Assembly (NCBI GenBank): GCA_030549335.1
Contig: CM060194.1
Location: forward strand, 70,344,077 to 70,408,076
Source: Pontederia crassipes
Taxonomy: Eukaryota > Streptophyta > Magnoliopsida > Commelinales > Pontederiaceae
DNA length: 64,000 bases
Reading direction: 5' to 3'
In this document: positions 52,876 through 64,000 of the stretch, in pieces
Position numbering within the stretch: the stretch's first letter is position 1
How the letters are laid out: each line of letters starts with the position of its first letter
The notes under the pieces: model-generated
Told to the model about the DNA's origin: nothing
The model's database searches: none
The model's input: only the letters and a program-made list of their open reading frames with translations
Position numbers and translations under genes: made by a program

Positions 52876-55132
52876 AGATTCTTCATCAATGATGGTGATT
52901 GATGCGCGTTCGATCGGCACGTCTTCTTATTTCCTCAAATGCTCATGTCTTTTTTTTCCTCCGACGACGCGTGCTCCATGTTGCTCGTCGGTCGGCCACG
53001 TTGAAGCGAAGAGGTTGACTTGATCAACGTCGAACAAGCTGACGACTCATCCTTCAGCCACGACTGGGGTGGCTTATGTAGAATCACTGGTGAGTGAAGC
53101 ATGGGAGGTTGAGCGATGATGGTAGGTCCTCAGCGAAGTATCATTATCAGTAGAGATTTATCCTGGACACTTTAACTGATTTGTTAACCCCAAACAACTT
53201 TAAATATAAGTTGTATACTTTAGTGCTGATTATTTAATTTACGTGACGTTAAAAATTATATGCACTGATCACATATTGAAGTATGAACTTACCATTGAAT
53301 TCGTCTCTTGTTTAAGTATGAAAGTATGAAATATGAGATTTTCAATAAAAAAATTTTATGTACATAAAAAAATGAATTTAGGATTTAATTAACACATTTT
53401 ATAATAGAAATCCATCAAGTGCTAAAAATGTTTGAAGTAATTTGTAACAGTCCAAGATAATTTTTCAAATACATGTCGTGGAAGACCATAAAAGCAAAAG
53501 GAAGTTTGTAATAGAAACCGTATGTGGAAAATAAAATTGATTCCTATTGCTTCTTCCCCTACTTCTCTCTTGCCAAGTGTTCAACTGTGAGCTAAGTTTT
53601 CGACTATGAGCTATGAGAAACCCTTAGCAGATTGATGGCACTTTCATCACATGCAAATGAATATTGGTAGCATATTGGTTGGCATTCTTTTTGTTTCATC
53701 ATGTCATATCCTTTTACAATCTCAATTCTTCTACTTGTCCTTGAATAGATCTAGATCTTGTTTTGTTGGCTTAAGATCGTTGGTATGAATCTTCCAAACA
53801 TTTTTGGGCATTGTTTGATATGCTCCTAGCTAGTTTGAGTTTAATCTGTCATTGATGTCAGTTATGATTTCAGACTAATTGATTGGATCTCACAATCAAT
53901 AAACTTGACTTTTGGGGGAGGCGACTAGTGTGCTTTCATCAAATGATGCATTTGGGCTGAACCATCCCATTCCAAGTGGTGGCCCGATCTCCTTTTCAAT
54001 TATTTTTCCCCATCTCAATTAATAAAAATTTAGGGTTTAAATGGAGGAGATGTAATGTCATAAATGTACCATTTAAAGTCGATAAGAATTTAGAGTTTCA
54101 ATTAAGAATACATTTTTCGAGAATATCTTTTACTCGAATTATATTCGGATTAGAACAATATCTAATTATGAAATATTCAAACCTATTATGGGTTGGGACT
54201 AGATCCTCATTCAAAAAACTTGGATTCAATCTCGATCCAATATTTATATTATATATTCTAATAATTATTTTTATATTATATTATATTTTTTTCTTAAATA
54301 TATTATGTACAAAATATCTTGTGGATAATAAATAATAAAATTATGGCTTCAAATAAATCATAACTAATATTTATTATTTATTTTATTTAAGTTATTTTTA
54401 ATATAATAATCAAATTAAACTGGATTCATTTAATTTTGGTCAATATGGGACGATCTAATCCCGAACCCGATAGGATTCATTTTGGGATCAAGTGTAAATG
54501 TTTAAAACAAGGGCCAAATCGTCTCATAATCAGGATGAGAGCACCCAATCCCAGATCTAATTTTTCTCACTTCTATATCATTCAAGTCTCACTTGATTTC
54601 TTTACCATTCCTTTGTACGTGTTATTTCCTTCGGGGTCCTATCTAAATTTAAACTACTTTTGAAGCATTTGATAAAAAACTATTATTTTATTTCATTGAT
54701 GAAAATATTTTAAAATAGTGTTTGGTTATTAAAATTATTAGGCAAGAGGGTTCCTTCTAAATAGTAATGGCACTCGACCTTGTTCAGAGTGGAGAATGTG
54801 TCCCCTCCTCGCTCGGCTGAACCATTCCTTTCGTTGCCCCATCTTGATTTCTTGGTGTGGGGGAAATTTAATTTCTCACTCGAGTCGAGACGAATCTCCA
54901 AACCCTTGTAGAGATGCCAATTTCTCAAATTTTAAGTTGAAAAATGAAAAATTAATATTATAAATAATATATAATTAAATATTAATATGAGTAACATAAC
55001 AAAAAAAATATTTTAATATTTAAAAAAATTAAAAAGGTGAGGGCAAAAAAAATAAAGAAAAGGTTAGGACAACTATCAGTGAGAGCAGCTACCCTCACCT
55101 TTGTTTGGTCTTCACATGCCCTTATGTGTGGA
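52876..55132. other. Intergenic DNA
   Basis: No gene is recognised. The 86-codon frame at 52763-53023 (+) overlaps the kinesin promoter and has no known domain. Positions 54150-54450 and 54940-55050 are very AT-rich. Confidence 0.45.
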
Positions 55133-55670
55133 TTTCATGGGGTTGTTTTTCGTTTGATCGTCCCGTACGACGTCTAAACATGTCCAACGTCTATACAAAC
55201 TCTTTTTAGCGCTTTGCAGAAGCTTAATTATGCCACTTTCTTGAATGTTATAATTTTGGAACACTTGGTCCCGAGCGGCCGCTTCGGTGGAGGCGTTTGT
55301 GAACAAACGGGCACATCGGCGGGAGGCTCGATTGCTTGGACGCTCTGGAATGCTTTGGGGTTGCCATCCCACGTTCGAGGCACAATGCTAGATTTTGGAA
55401 AGCTTAAAATCTTTATTGAGTAAATAAAAATGATTACAACGCTTGAGGGGTAGCACTAGCGGGTCTCCCCTACTATACCACCGATTTGGGTAGTAGATAT
55501 GTGACTTGTGATGTGGAGGATAATCCAAGGGGGTGCACTTTTCTGGAGTGCAAATTACAAAACTACTACTATCACACTTAAAAAATAAACTAAGTACAAA
55601 AATGGGTTAAAAAGAGAAAATACAATGAAGTAAGATAACTCGGTGGTCCACAGGGAAAGCCCTCGGGACA
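55133..55670 (-). repeat. Chromovirus 3' LTR
   Basis: The copy matching 61353-61845 is about 45 bp longer, mainly from extra sequence at about 55160-55207. Its right end GGGACA precedes the polypurine tract (plus TTCTCCCCATT). Confidence 0.7.
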
Positions 55671-56790
55671 TTCTCCCCATTCAAGTCAGTGATGTCACTG
55701 GAACTACAGCTTCGAATTCTTCAATCTTTCGTTTGAACTGTCACAGGTCTTTGACTGTCTCCCAACTTGTGTTGGCGTTCAATCTTTCACTCCATCAAAT
55801 AAGATATTCATTCTTTCGATTCTTCATGCGGGTAGTGAGTACTTCTTTAACTTGATTAGTGAACTGCTGACTGATGGCCGGTGGAGTGCGGTCTGAAACT
55901 CTATGCCCGAGATCTTTAGGGTTCAGTGAAGGCTTGAGCACGCTTACATAGAAGAAGGATGTTGTTGCATCTGCGGCGTGAGTGGGAAGAAGGACTCTCA
56001 TAATGCCTAACGATGCCCTTGTGCAGATTCTTCCCACTTAGCCAAAGATGTTGGATCAGCTTCACAAGGACTAAGTCTCTGACTGCAAAGTTGACGTTCC
56101 ATCGGGGGTGTTCGTCCACTTCTTCATGCGCTTCGATGCTTTGTGCAAACATGCTCTAGCTATGTCGTTCTGCTCATACCATTCCCTCGCCATGCAGTGA
56201 GCAGCGGGAACTTTGCCACCATAAGAAGTGGTGACGGCCTATGGAGTGAGAGGTTGCTGTCCCATCATTATTTTGAAGGAATTTCGATTGGTCGACTCGC
56301 TTCGTTGCAGGTTGTAGAAGAATTGCACGACGTCGAGTAGCTTCGTCCAGTCCTTCTGATTGGCACTCACATAGTGTCGCAAGTAGATCTCCAAGATACA
56401 ATTTGTCCTCTCAGTTTGATCGTTAGTTTGAAGATGAAGTGATGTCGAGAAGTGCAGATTGAAGTCCATCATCTTGAACAGTTCCTTCCAGAAGTTGCCA
56501 ACGAATCGACCATCCCGATCGTTGACGATGCTTTGCAGTAGACCTCAATACTTCACTATATGCTTCATGAGTAACTACGCAACTTAAGTAGCAGGACAAC
56601 TTGTGGAGCCGGTGGTGAAGATGACATTCTTAGAGAACCGATCGATGACCACCATGATGATATCTGTCCCTTCAGACTTAGGCAGGCCCGTGATGAAATC
56701 CATGTAGACATCTTTTCATGGGCGCTCAAGGATAGACAGGGGTTCTAGAAGTCCATTGGGCGTTTGGTTGATATTCTTGTCTTGCTGGCA

Positions 56791-57630
56791 AACAAGGCAT
56801 GGCTTCACAAAAGCTTCAACATCGTCATCCATCATTGTCTAGAAGTAGTTGTCCTTGATGAGTGTCAAAGTGTGGCAAATGCCCAAATGTCCTGCCCACT
56901 TTGAGTCATGGCACTCTTGCATGATAATGCGTACAAGTTGTCGAACAGTGGAACGTATATGTAACATTCCTTGTTGAAGATCAACCCATCTTCCACCCAA
57001 AAGCGGCGTGTCTTTCCCTCCTTTACTTAGTCGAATAGGTTCTTCGCCGTGGGATCCGACTCCAATCTCTTCTTGATCCTCTCAATCATGTCAACCATGA
57101 GAGGAGCTCATGGCCGTCAATTCCGCTCGTCGGTTGCGGACGTCGGCAATGACATTTGTCTTGCCGGGCTTGTACTTCAGGACATAGTTGAACTCCGCCA
57201 TGAAATCTTTCTGGCAAATAAAGCATGTCTTCACAGAAGCTTCAACGTCATCATCCATCCATGGTCAGAAGTAGTTGTCCTCGACGAGTGCCAAAGTGCG
57301 ACGGATGCCCGGATGTCCCTCCCACTTTGAGTCATGGCACTCTTGCATGATAGCGCGCCGCAAGTTATCGAACAGTGAAACATAAATGCGACGTTCCTTG
57401 ATGAAGATCAGTCCATCTTTCACCCAAAAGCGCCGTGTCTTTTCCTCCTTTGCTTGCTCGAATAGGTTCTTCGCCGTGGGATCCGACTCCACTCTCTTCT
57501 TGATCCTTTCAATCATGTCAGCTTGAGAGGAGCTCATGGCCGTCAATTTTGCTCATCGGCTGAGGGCATCGACAATGACATTCGTCTTGTCGGGCTTGTA
57601 CTCTAGGATATAGTTGAACTCCGCCATGAA
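56791..57630 (-). repeat. ~420-bp tandem duplication within the integrase/RNase H region
   Basis: Positions about 56797-57208 and 57217-57630 run in parallel through CTTTGAGTCATGGCACTCTT, AGGTTCTTCGCCGTGGGATC and GAACTCCGCCATGAAAT. The period is about 420 bp. The copies differ at many positions, so the duplication predates much of the element's decay. Confidence 0.8.
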
Positions 57631-57768
57631 ATATTGCCACCTTTCTTGCTTTGACGAGAGTTTTTTCTGCGTCTCGAAGTAACTTATCGCGACATTGTTC
57701 GTCTTAATGTAAAATCACGATCCGAGAAGATAGTGCCACTATGTCCTAAGGCAGTGAATCACCGTGGT

Positions 57769-58315
57769 TAGGGCTGGACACGAGCTAGGCCGAGCTAGGC
57801 TTCTACTTAAATAGGCCAAGCCTGTTGCAAAATAAAAATATTTAAGCTTAACATGTAGCATGTAACAAGCCATGAATATAAACTTAGCCTGACTTATTTG
57901 TAATGCCTGGACTAGCTTATTAGCCTGTTAAGCCAAATATATTTTTTGATGATCTACTAGATTAAATATAATAAATCTTATTTATTAAAGAAACAATAGA
58001 TATAAACTAAATAAAAGAGACATCACTAATATGTTTCTTCTAAACATATAATAAAAATAGTAATATTGAACTTAAAATTGAAAATTTAAAAGATGAAGGA
58101 TGAAAAATTATATATATAATATAATATATTAATAAATCTTGGCCTAATAAGCTATAAGGTTAGGCCAATTATTAAGAGACTATGCCTCTTTAAGAAAATA
58201 GGCTTTATTTAATATTTCAGCCTGACTTATTTTAATAATAGGCCGAGCCGAGTTAGGCCAAAAATAGGCCGAACCACGAGTTGCTCACGAATGACTTAGC
58301 TCATTTCCAATTCTA
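57769..58315. mobile_element. Non-autonomous hAT-type element nested in the chromovirus
   Basis: The 547-bp insert starts TAGGGCTGGAC and ends TTCCAATTCTA, short imperfect terminal inverted repeats of hAT style. It is flanked by an 8-bp target duplication, ACCGTGGT at 57761-57768 and ACCGTGAT at 58316-58323 (one mismatch). The subterminal zones hold many AGGCC, GAGCC and AGCCTG motifs, and the centre is AT-rich. No transposase frame is present. Confidence 0.78.
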
Positions 58316-58994
58316 ACCGTGATCATCTCCTTCTCCTGAACGGCGTAACGCCGCTCCGTGTATTTGAGTTTGTGATTCTCGAACTCCACGGGATGTCCCT
58401 CGTGCATAAGAACTCCTCTGATAAGCATTTGTCTTTACTCATAAGGTTTGGTGTGGCCTGGCAGGACGAGCATCAATTCCTCCATCGTGGCTCTCTTGAG
58501 GGTGTCGAACGCTTCCTGGCATGTTGGCGTCCACTCCCACTTCACATTCTTCCGGAGGAGATTCGTCAAAGGAGTTGTCATATGTGAATACCCCTTGACA
58601 AACTACCTATAGTAGTTCGTCGGGCCAATGAATGAACGCATTTCAGGAACCCGCTTGGACGGCTCTCACTCCAAGATGGTCCGAATCTTCGCGCCATCTA
58701 TCTTCAGTTTGTCACTTCTGATGACATGTTCCAAGAAGTGCACTTTCGATTGAGTGAAGACACACTTCTCCCGCTTGACGTAGAGCTCATTCTGTTACAA
58801 CACCTCGAACACTTGCAGAATGTGCTCGATGTGCTCCTCCAAAGTGCGGTTGTAAATCATAATGTCATCGAGGTACACAACCATGAACCTGTCAAAGAAT
58901 GGTTGCAATACCTTATTCATGAGTGTGCAAAAGGTTGTCAGGGCGTTGGTGAGACCGAAAGGCATCACGAGGAACTCGTAGGAGCCGTATCTTA

Positions 58995-59274
58995 TGACAC
59001 ACGTCGACTTCTGCACATCATCTTCGATGATTCGAACTTGCCAATAGCTCGAACAGAGATCAAACTTGGTAAACCATCTTGCACCGCCAAGTTGGTCGAA
59101 CAAATCCGCCACCAGGAGGATGGGGTACTTGTTATGACACACGTCATCTTCTGCACATCATCTTCGACGATTCGAACTTGCCAATAGCTCGAACAGAGAT
59201 CAAACTTGGTAAACCATCTTGCACCGCCAAGTTGGTCGAGCAAATCCGCCACCAGGAGGATGGGGTACTTGTAC
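58995..59274 (-). repeat. 140-bp tandem duplication within RT
   Basis: Two copies with an exact 140-bp offset (58995-59134 and 59135-59274) cover the FTKFDLCSSYWQVRI segment and differ at only a few bases. Since 140 is not a multiple of three, the duplication itself shifts the RT frame. Confidence 0.88.
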
Positions 59275-61352
59275 TTCACCATAAGCTTGTTGAGCTCTCG
59301 GTAGTCGATGCACATCCGGAGGGAACCATCATGTTTCTTCTAAAAAAGAATGGGGGCGCCATATGAAGACTTCGAGGGTCGAACATATTCTGCATCAAAT
59401 AGTTCAGTGAGTTTCTTACGGAGTTTTGTGACTTCCGAAGGGGCTAGCTGATAGCGGACTCCCTACGAGGCTTTTGATCCTAGGACCAAGTCGATGACAT
59501 GGTCCACTTCACGCTTCGGAGGCAACCGCTTTAGGAGTTCTAGGGGCATGACATCTGCAAAGTCCTCAAAAATTTCAAGAACTTCAGGAGGTGTTAGAGT
59601 GGAGGGTCTCGGATCTTTCAAGATGGCGATCGTCAAGAAGGTGAGCTCCTGATTGTGCAACCCTTTCGCCACTTGCATGGTGGAGAGGATCTTCTACTTC
59701 AAATCTCCGTGTGACCTCAAGGGAATGTTGTAGGGTCCCTGGGGTTTGAAGATGACCATCGAATTGATGAACGGAATGACACATGCAACAATGTGTCCCA
59801 GAAAAGAGATGTCTGTCACTACTTCGTAGTCATCCACTAGTGCCACCGTCACGTCAAAGCTCTCCACCACTTGCTAATGTGAACTTTCACTCTAGGATGA
59901 ATTCATGTGGTCGAGATAAACTTCACGTTCACTGTCTTTAACATGGCAGAAGTCTTCTTTAGTGATAGCTTCAGCTTCTTGGCGGCCACTTCTGACACGA
60001 GCAACTCCGATGCTCTCGTGTCAATGAGGACGTTGAATACTTGCTCGTTCAACTCGATGTCAGTATAAAGTCGAGCAGCCGATTATGAACCCTTCGAGGC
60101 GTTGATAGTACTAAGGACGTGCACCGAACTGAGACACGCCTCCTGCTTCTCCTTCTCGTCGAGTTAATACATAGTGTTGACTGTCATCTTTTACGGGCAA
60201 TTGCTTGTCCAATATGGTCCCTTGCAAATGTAGTATGACTTTCACGACTTTTCATCCCTCTTGAATCTGTCATTGTTGGGTCATCTATCTTAGTATCCCT
60301 TCCTTTTGTCTTTGTAGTACGGTCTGCCTCCTTGCGACTTTGGTTTCTCTTCCCCACCATTGTCCTTGCTCGAGGACTTTGGCGGTGAGGCGCTCGTTTT
60401 GGCATACTCCACGAGCGACTCGGCAGCGCGAACGGAGGTTGGAGCAATCCCTTCTCTCCAATTCTGTCCTAGCTCATGGCTTCAAATCTTTCATGAAGAC
60501 CGTCAGCAACGTCTCTTCGTTCACCTGGAAGTTTTATAGGCGAAGCTCGATGAATTCTTTCACATACTACTTCAACGTGCCCTTCTGGCAAATGTTGAAT
60601 AATGCAATCTTGGTTTTCAATCCCGATTTGACAGGGCAGAAGTAATTGGTAAGCTGCCTTTCGAAGTCATCCCACCTCTCAATGGGATCGACGTTGCCAC
60701 GTTTCACGTCATCGCAATGGCACCGGCACCATGGACTTGCCACATCTTGCAAGTAGAAGAATGTGATCTTCACCATCCTCGCTTTTGAAATCACGTCCTA
60801 GGCCTCCATGTACCGTCGGACATTTCACAAGAAGTTGTTGATCTCCTTTGCCGACCGCTCGCCTTTGTAGGGCCTCGGATTTGGCACATCAATTCTTTCC
60901 TCATGCGTGACGAACGTCTTGGAACGTCGCCCATCTCCGTAGCGTCGCTTGAGCTCTTCCCTAATGGTCTTGAACTCTTGCTTCATCTCGAACTTCATGT
61001 TTGAGAGACCATTGTCCAAGGTCTCCCGCATGTCCATGATTGTCACCTCCATGGATTCGAGCCGCGTATACAACAGCATCATCTTGTCCCGCATCATTGT
61101 GAGGTCCACTGTCTTCTCCAACTCCCGCTCATGCATTGTGAGTTGACATTGCATCTCGCCCACGTCCAGTTGGAATTGGTCGAGGCGTTATTGAAGGCAA
61201 TCATGACGTCCTTCGACCGGGCGAGCCCTCGCTCTGGATGGCCTTTCTTTGGTTCTGCAGGTTCATTTGTCATCTCCGAGTTTGACGTCATTTCTCTTTA
61301 ATCGTCGAACGTCAACTTGAGCGATCCCAGAAAAGTTGCTATGATACTAATT

Positions 61353-61845
61353 TTTCACGGGATCATTTTTCGCCTGACCGACCGAGCGCTTTGCAGAAGC
61401 TTGCTTATGCCACTTTCTCGAATGTCATAGTTTTGGAATGCTTGGTCCCGAGCGACTGCTTCGGTGGAGGCGTGTGAACAAACGGACACTTCAGCAGGAC
61501 GCTCGATCGCTTCGGATACTCTGGGACGTTTTGTGGGTTGTCACCCCATGCTCGAGGCACAATGCTAAGTTTTGAGAAACTTGAAATTTTTGTTGAGTAA
61601 ATAAGAATGATTACAACGCTTGGGGGGAGCACTAGCAGATCTCTCCTACTGTACCATCGATTCGGGTGGTAGATATGCGACGTGTGATGTGGAGGACAAG
61701 CCAAGATGATGTACTTTTCTGGAGTGCAAATTACAAAGCTGTCACTATTACACTTGAAAAATAAACTAAGTACAAAAATGAGTTAAAAGAGAAAATACAA
61801 GGAAGTAAGATAACTTGGGAGTCTACGAGAAAAGCCCCTGGGACA
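61353..61845 (-). repeat. Chromovirus 5' LTR
   Basis: Diverged direct repeat of 55133-55670 (about 15% different by eye). The primer site lies at about 61339-61351, just inside it. Confidence 0.7.
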
Positions 61846-64000
61846 TGCACGGGAGGGAAAGTTGTGCCATCCCATTCGAGCAATTAGGAGCGTGGGCCCC
61901 CTCCCATGTATAGCAATGGGGAGGCTTTGCCTATCCCCTACCATAGTAGAAAAAGTTGAGTTTATAAATAGTAAAAAAAGAGAAATATTTCTATAATTTA
62001 GATAAGGGTGATGGAAGTTGGATTCGATGACCATCTTCAACAAAGGATGACTTCGGTAACGAGTGGTGGTCATGTCTTGGTAGGGGTCATTTGTTTTCGA
62101 GTTATCTGGTCAAATAAGTACTTAATCGATTGATTATCGCTAAACAAGTAGCAAGATAAGGATAAATCGTGACATAGTCCGCACAAATTTTGACCCATGT
62201 TTAATATTGTCAGCTGCTTGTTTTTTGGGTTACCATATTCTTTGATATTGATAGAATATAACTTATTACGCATTCTTGTGAGGGTATGAAAGCCATTTTT
62301 ATGTTCATGTGAAAGTAAATTTATTGGTTGCAAGAGTTGAATGGTCATTTCGTAGAGTTTATTTGCTTGTCATTCGACCACTATAGAGGAATATTACATT
62401 GATTTACCATAAGAATATCCTTCGATCAATAGAATTTTTTCACCTATGCTCGTCGATCGTATCCAGCAATCAAACGGCTCAAAAGGGATTGGAGAAGATA
62501 ACAAGAGGAATTAAGCAAAAGAAAGGAATTTAGGGTTTGATATGTTATTCATATAAAAGATTAGATTGTTGAAATTTAGTATCTTTTATTTAATTATTAT
62601 GATTATAATAAACTAAGAGTCCTCGATTCCCCATAGAAGATGCCAAGTCACCTTGTTAAAATTTCTTGAACTGAGAGCCCTATTCAAGAATTTTCTTTGA
62701 GGGTCAAAGAAATATTGTCGTTCCTAATTCTAAGATAAAATAATTATGTGGTGTCACCTATTGATTTTCTTTTAGCTTGTGGTGACAGAATAAGTAAAGA
62801 GAATTGGAATTCAAGGTTCTTACACTCAGTGAGCCAAGATTCCAAGTTATAAAATTATATGAGCTAGTTTCAAACACAAAAACTAGGGGTATAAACTTGT
62901 GAGTGAACTAAGTGGCACATTTATATTGGATTTGAGGGTATAATCTATAAGTAAATGAGTACATAAGCAAAAAAAGAATATATTTTAAGATTTGGTAGAA
63001 CCTTTTAAGCTTCTTACATTTTTTTTTATCTTTTTCTAAGCTAGGATTTTTTTTATTAATTATTGTCAATGACAGAGCATTTTGGAGAATCGTAGCAAAG
63101 TTGAGAAGATAAGAGGGTTTGAAAATTGATGAGTCATTATTCATCGGAGTTGTTTGGATGCAAACTTTTTTTATTTTAGAATAATATTAATATAACTCCG
63201 CTAGTGTCCCCATCACTTAAACCAACGGCCCTGTGGTATCAGAATATATTAGGAATATCAGCCTTGTTTTAAAACATTTACCCAAATAACTTTTATTTCA
63301 TCCGTGGACCCCACATGTAATAAAGACAGACAATAACAAAAAGTTGAAACAAATGAGTTCTTGGGGATGCCTAGAATAGTCTTGATCCGGTTAGAACATT
63401 ATTGAGGAGCAACTTTGGGATCAACATAACAATATTCTGGGTCAATGTATTTTCATTCAAACATTCCCATCGAGAGCAAGAATATACTCGATGAAGGCAA
63501 GGACACTAATGCGCTCATTTTTCCTTATTCTTGCAATAATGGCAAGTGAGCCCTACAACTTAATTTAAATGCCATTTGAAAACTTCTAATTCTAGCTGTA
63601 TCTCTGTAAAAAAATGAAGTTTGAGCTTTCTAATGATTAAAAGTAATGTATAAAAGTATTTATAACAAAAAAATTAGTGGAGAATATATTTTTAAAGGTT
63701 GTAGATAAACCCTGCCAAATGTGCATCTCGACTTTGGAAATTTTATCATAACATAATAAAATACTCTTGGGATGGAAGATTAACGGTTATTTTTAAAATT
63801 ATATTTTTATATTGATAATATCCCGTTCATTGTTTATTATTTTTAAATAATATTTCAAAAAAATATTTTATAATTTCTAGATTCTTTTTTTTAAACCTTT
63901 CCTTTTGTTTCTTTTGTTTTTATTTCAAATGAACAATATTTAAATAATACTTTATATTTTCTTTTATTTTAGTTTCTTAATAACATATTATTTTTTAAAT
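61846..64000. other. AT-rich intergenic DNA to the window end
   Basis: Only short frames below about 100 codons occur, none with a recognised domain. I see no RNA gene and no element border. Confidence 0.5.

Larger units (their letters stand above)
55795..61291 (-). pseudogene. Chromovirus gag-pol remains
   Basis: Readable minus-strand pieces are: a Gag coiled-coil region and core (61291-60567); a basic linker where a zinc knuckle would be expected (60447-60184), with its cysteines not evident; the segment before RT (59678-59463, PPKREVDH); RT (59315-58795) with FTKFDLCSSYWQVRI, FGLTNA and catalytic YLDD near 58865-58875; the integrase zinc-finger region (57546-57265, ECHDSKWEGHPG); the integrase catalytic end with QTERTN (56472-56239); and a chromodomain-like tail (about 55880-55795, VKEVLTTRMKNRKNEYL). 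Frames change repeatedly and many stops intervene, so no full-length product is possible. Confidence 0.8.
55133..61845 (-). mobile_element. Degraded chromovirus-type Ty3/gypsy retrotransposon
   Basis: Two diverged LTRs, about 55133-55670 and 61353-61845, share CGCTTTGCAGAAGCTT, CTTGGTCCCGAGCG and TTTTCTGGAGTGCAAATTAC and end GGGACA on plus (TGTCCC on minus). Beside the right LTR, minus-strand TTAGTATCATAGC (about 61339-61351) resembles a tRNA-Met primer site. Beside the left LTR, minus AATGGGGAGAA is a polypurine tract. Minus-strand pieces run in normal order: Gag, protease/RT linker, RT, integrase and a chromodomain-like end. Integrase text such as YLRHYVSANQ recalls Galadriel/Monkey-type elements, but that clade call is tentative. 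Stops, shifts, two internal duplications and a nested hAT element show it is long dead. No clear target duplication. Confidence 0.82.

Noticed and set aside
52763..53023. 86-codon plus-strand frame beside the kinesin promoter
   Set aside because: No recognised domain, and it overlaps the AACGG cluster; probably chance.
61783..62348. Minus-strand frames just outside the chromovirus 5' LTR
   Set aside because: Short, no domain, and partly inside the LTR end.

Overview
The window looks like an angiosperm nuclear chromosome. Its two intact genes are split by GT-AG introns, and one encodes a plant-specific phragmoplast kinesin. The intergenic DNA is AT-rich and full of LTR retrotransposons, miniature elements and simple repeats. 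The GC-rich first exon of the bHLH gene would suit a monocot, but the species cannot be fixed from this sequence.

Layout: 1-1.5 kb is unclassified repeat-like DNA. At 1.52-15.09 kb lies a foldback-type inverted-repeat element. Its left arm is interrupted by an almost complete Athila-lineage Ty3/gypsy retrotransposon on the minus strand (1810-13957, perfect 5-bp target duplication CTTCT, tRNA-Asp-type primer site). Its gag-pol frame is open except for two amber stops. From 15.1 to 18.6 kb there is AT-rich repeat DNA ending in a small LTR element with a tRNA-Met-type primer site. From 18.6 to 28.3 kb the DNA is intergenic, with a 30-G tract, a perfect (GA)90 tract and one AT-rich miniature-element-like copy (23.9-25.0 kb).

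At 28467-30895 (+) is an eight-exon bHLH transcription factor gene (545 aa, subfamily XII, bHLH62/78-like). From 31 to 42.7 kb is a cluster of inverted-repeat elements. One of them, 38817-39826, has AT-rich arms around a GC-rich ~60-bp tandem-repeat core. At 43017-52263 (-) is a sixteen-exon KIN-12 kinesin gene (1284 aa, PAKRP1/KIN-12A-like). It carries a TRIM-like LTR element in intron 7 and AACGG (MSA-like) cores upstream.

At 55.13-61.85 kb lies an old, heavily degraded chromovirus-type gypsy element on the minus strand. It has two internal tandem duplications and a nested 547-bp hAT-type element with an 8-bp target duplication. From 61.9 to 64 kb I see no gene.

The two host genes show no operon-like or pathway link. 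The kinesin acts in cytokinesis and the bHLH protein is a predicted G-box-binding regulator. No clearly new multi-gene system is visible. The most unusual signals are in the mobile DNA: a CGGCCGTAA palindromic motif confined to the non-coding parts of the Athila element, a duplicated hairpin-plus-polypurine module, and the GC-core inverted-repeat element.
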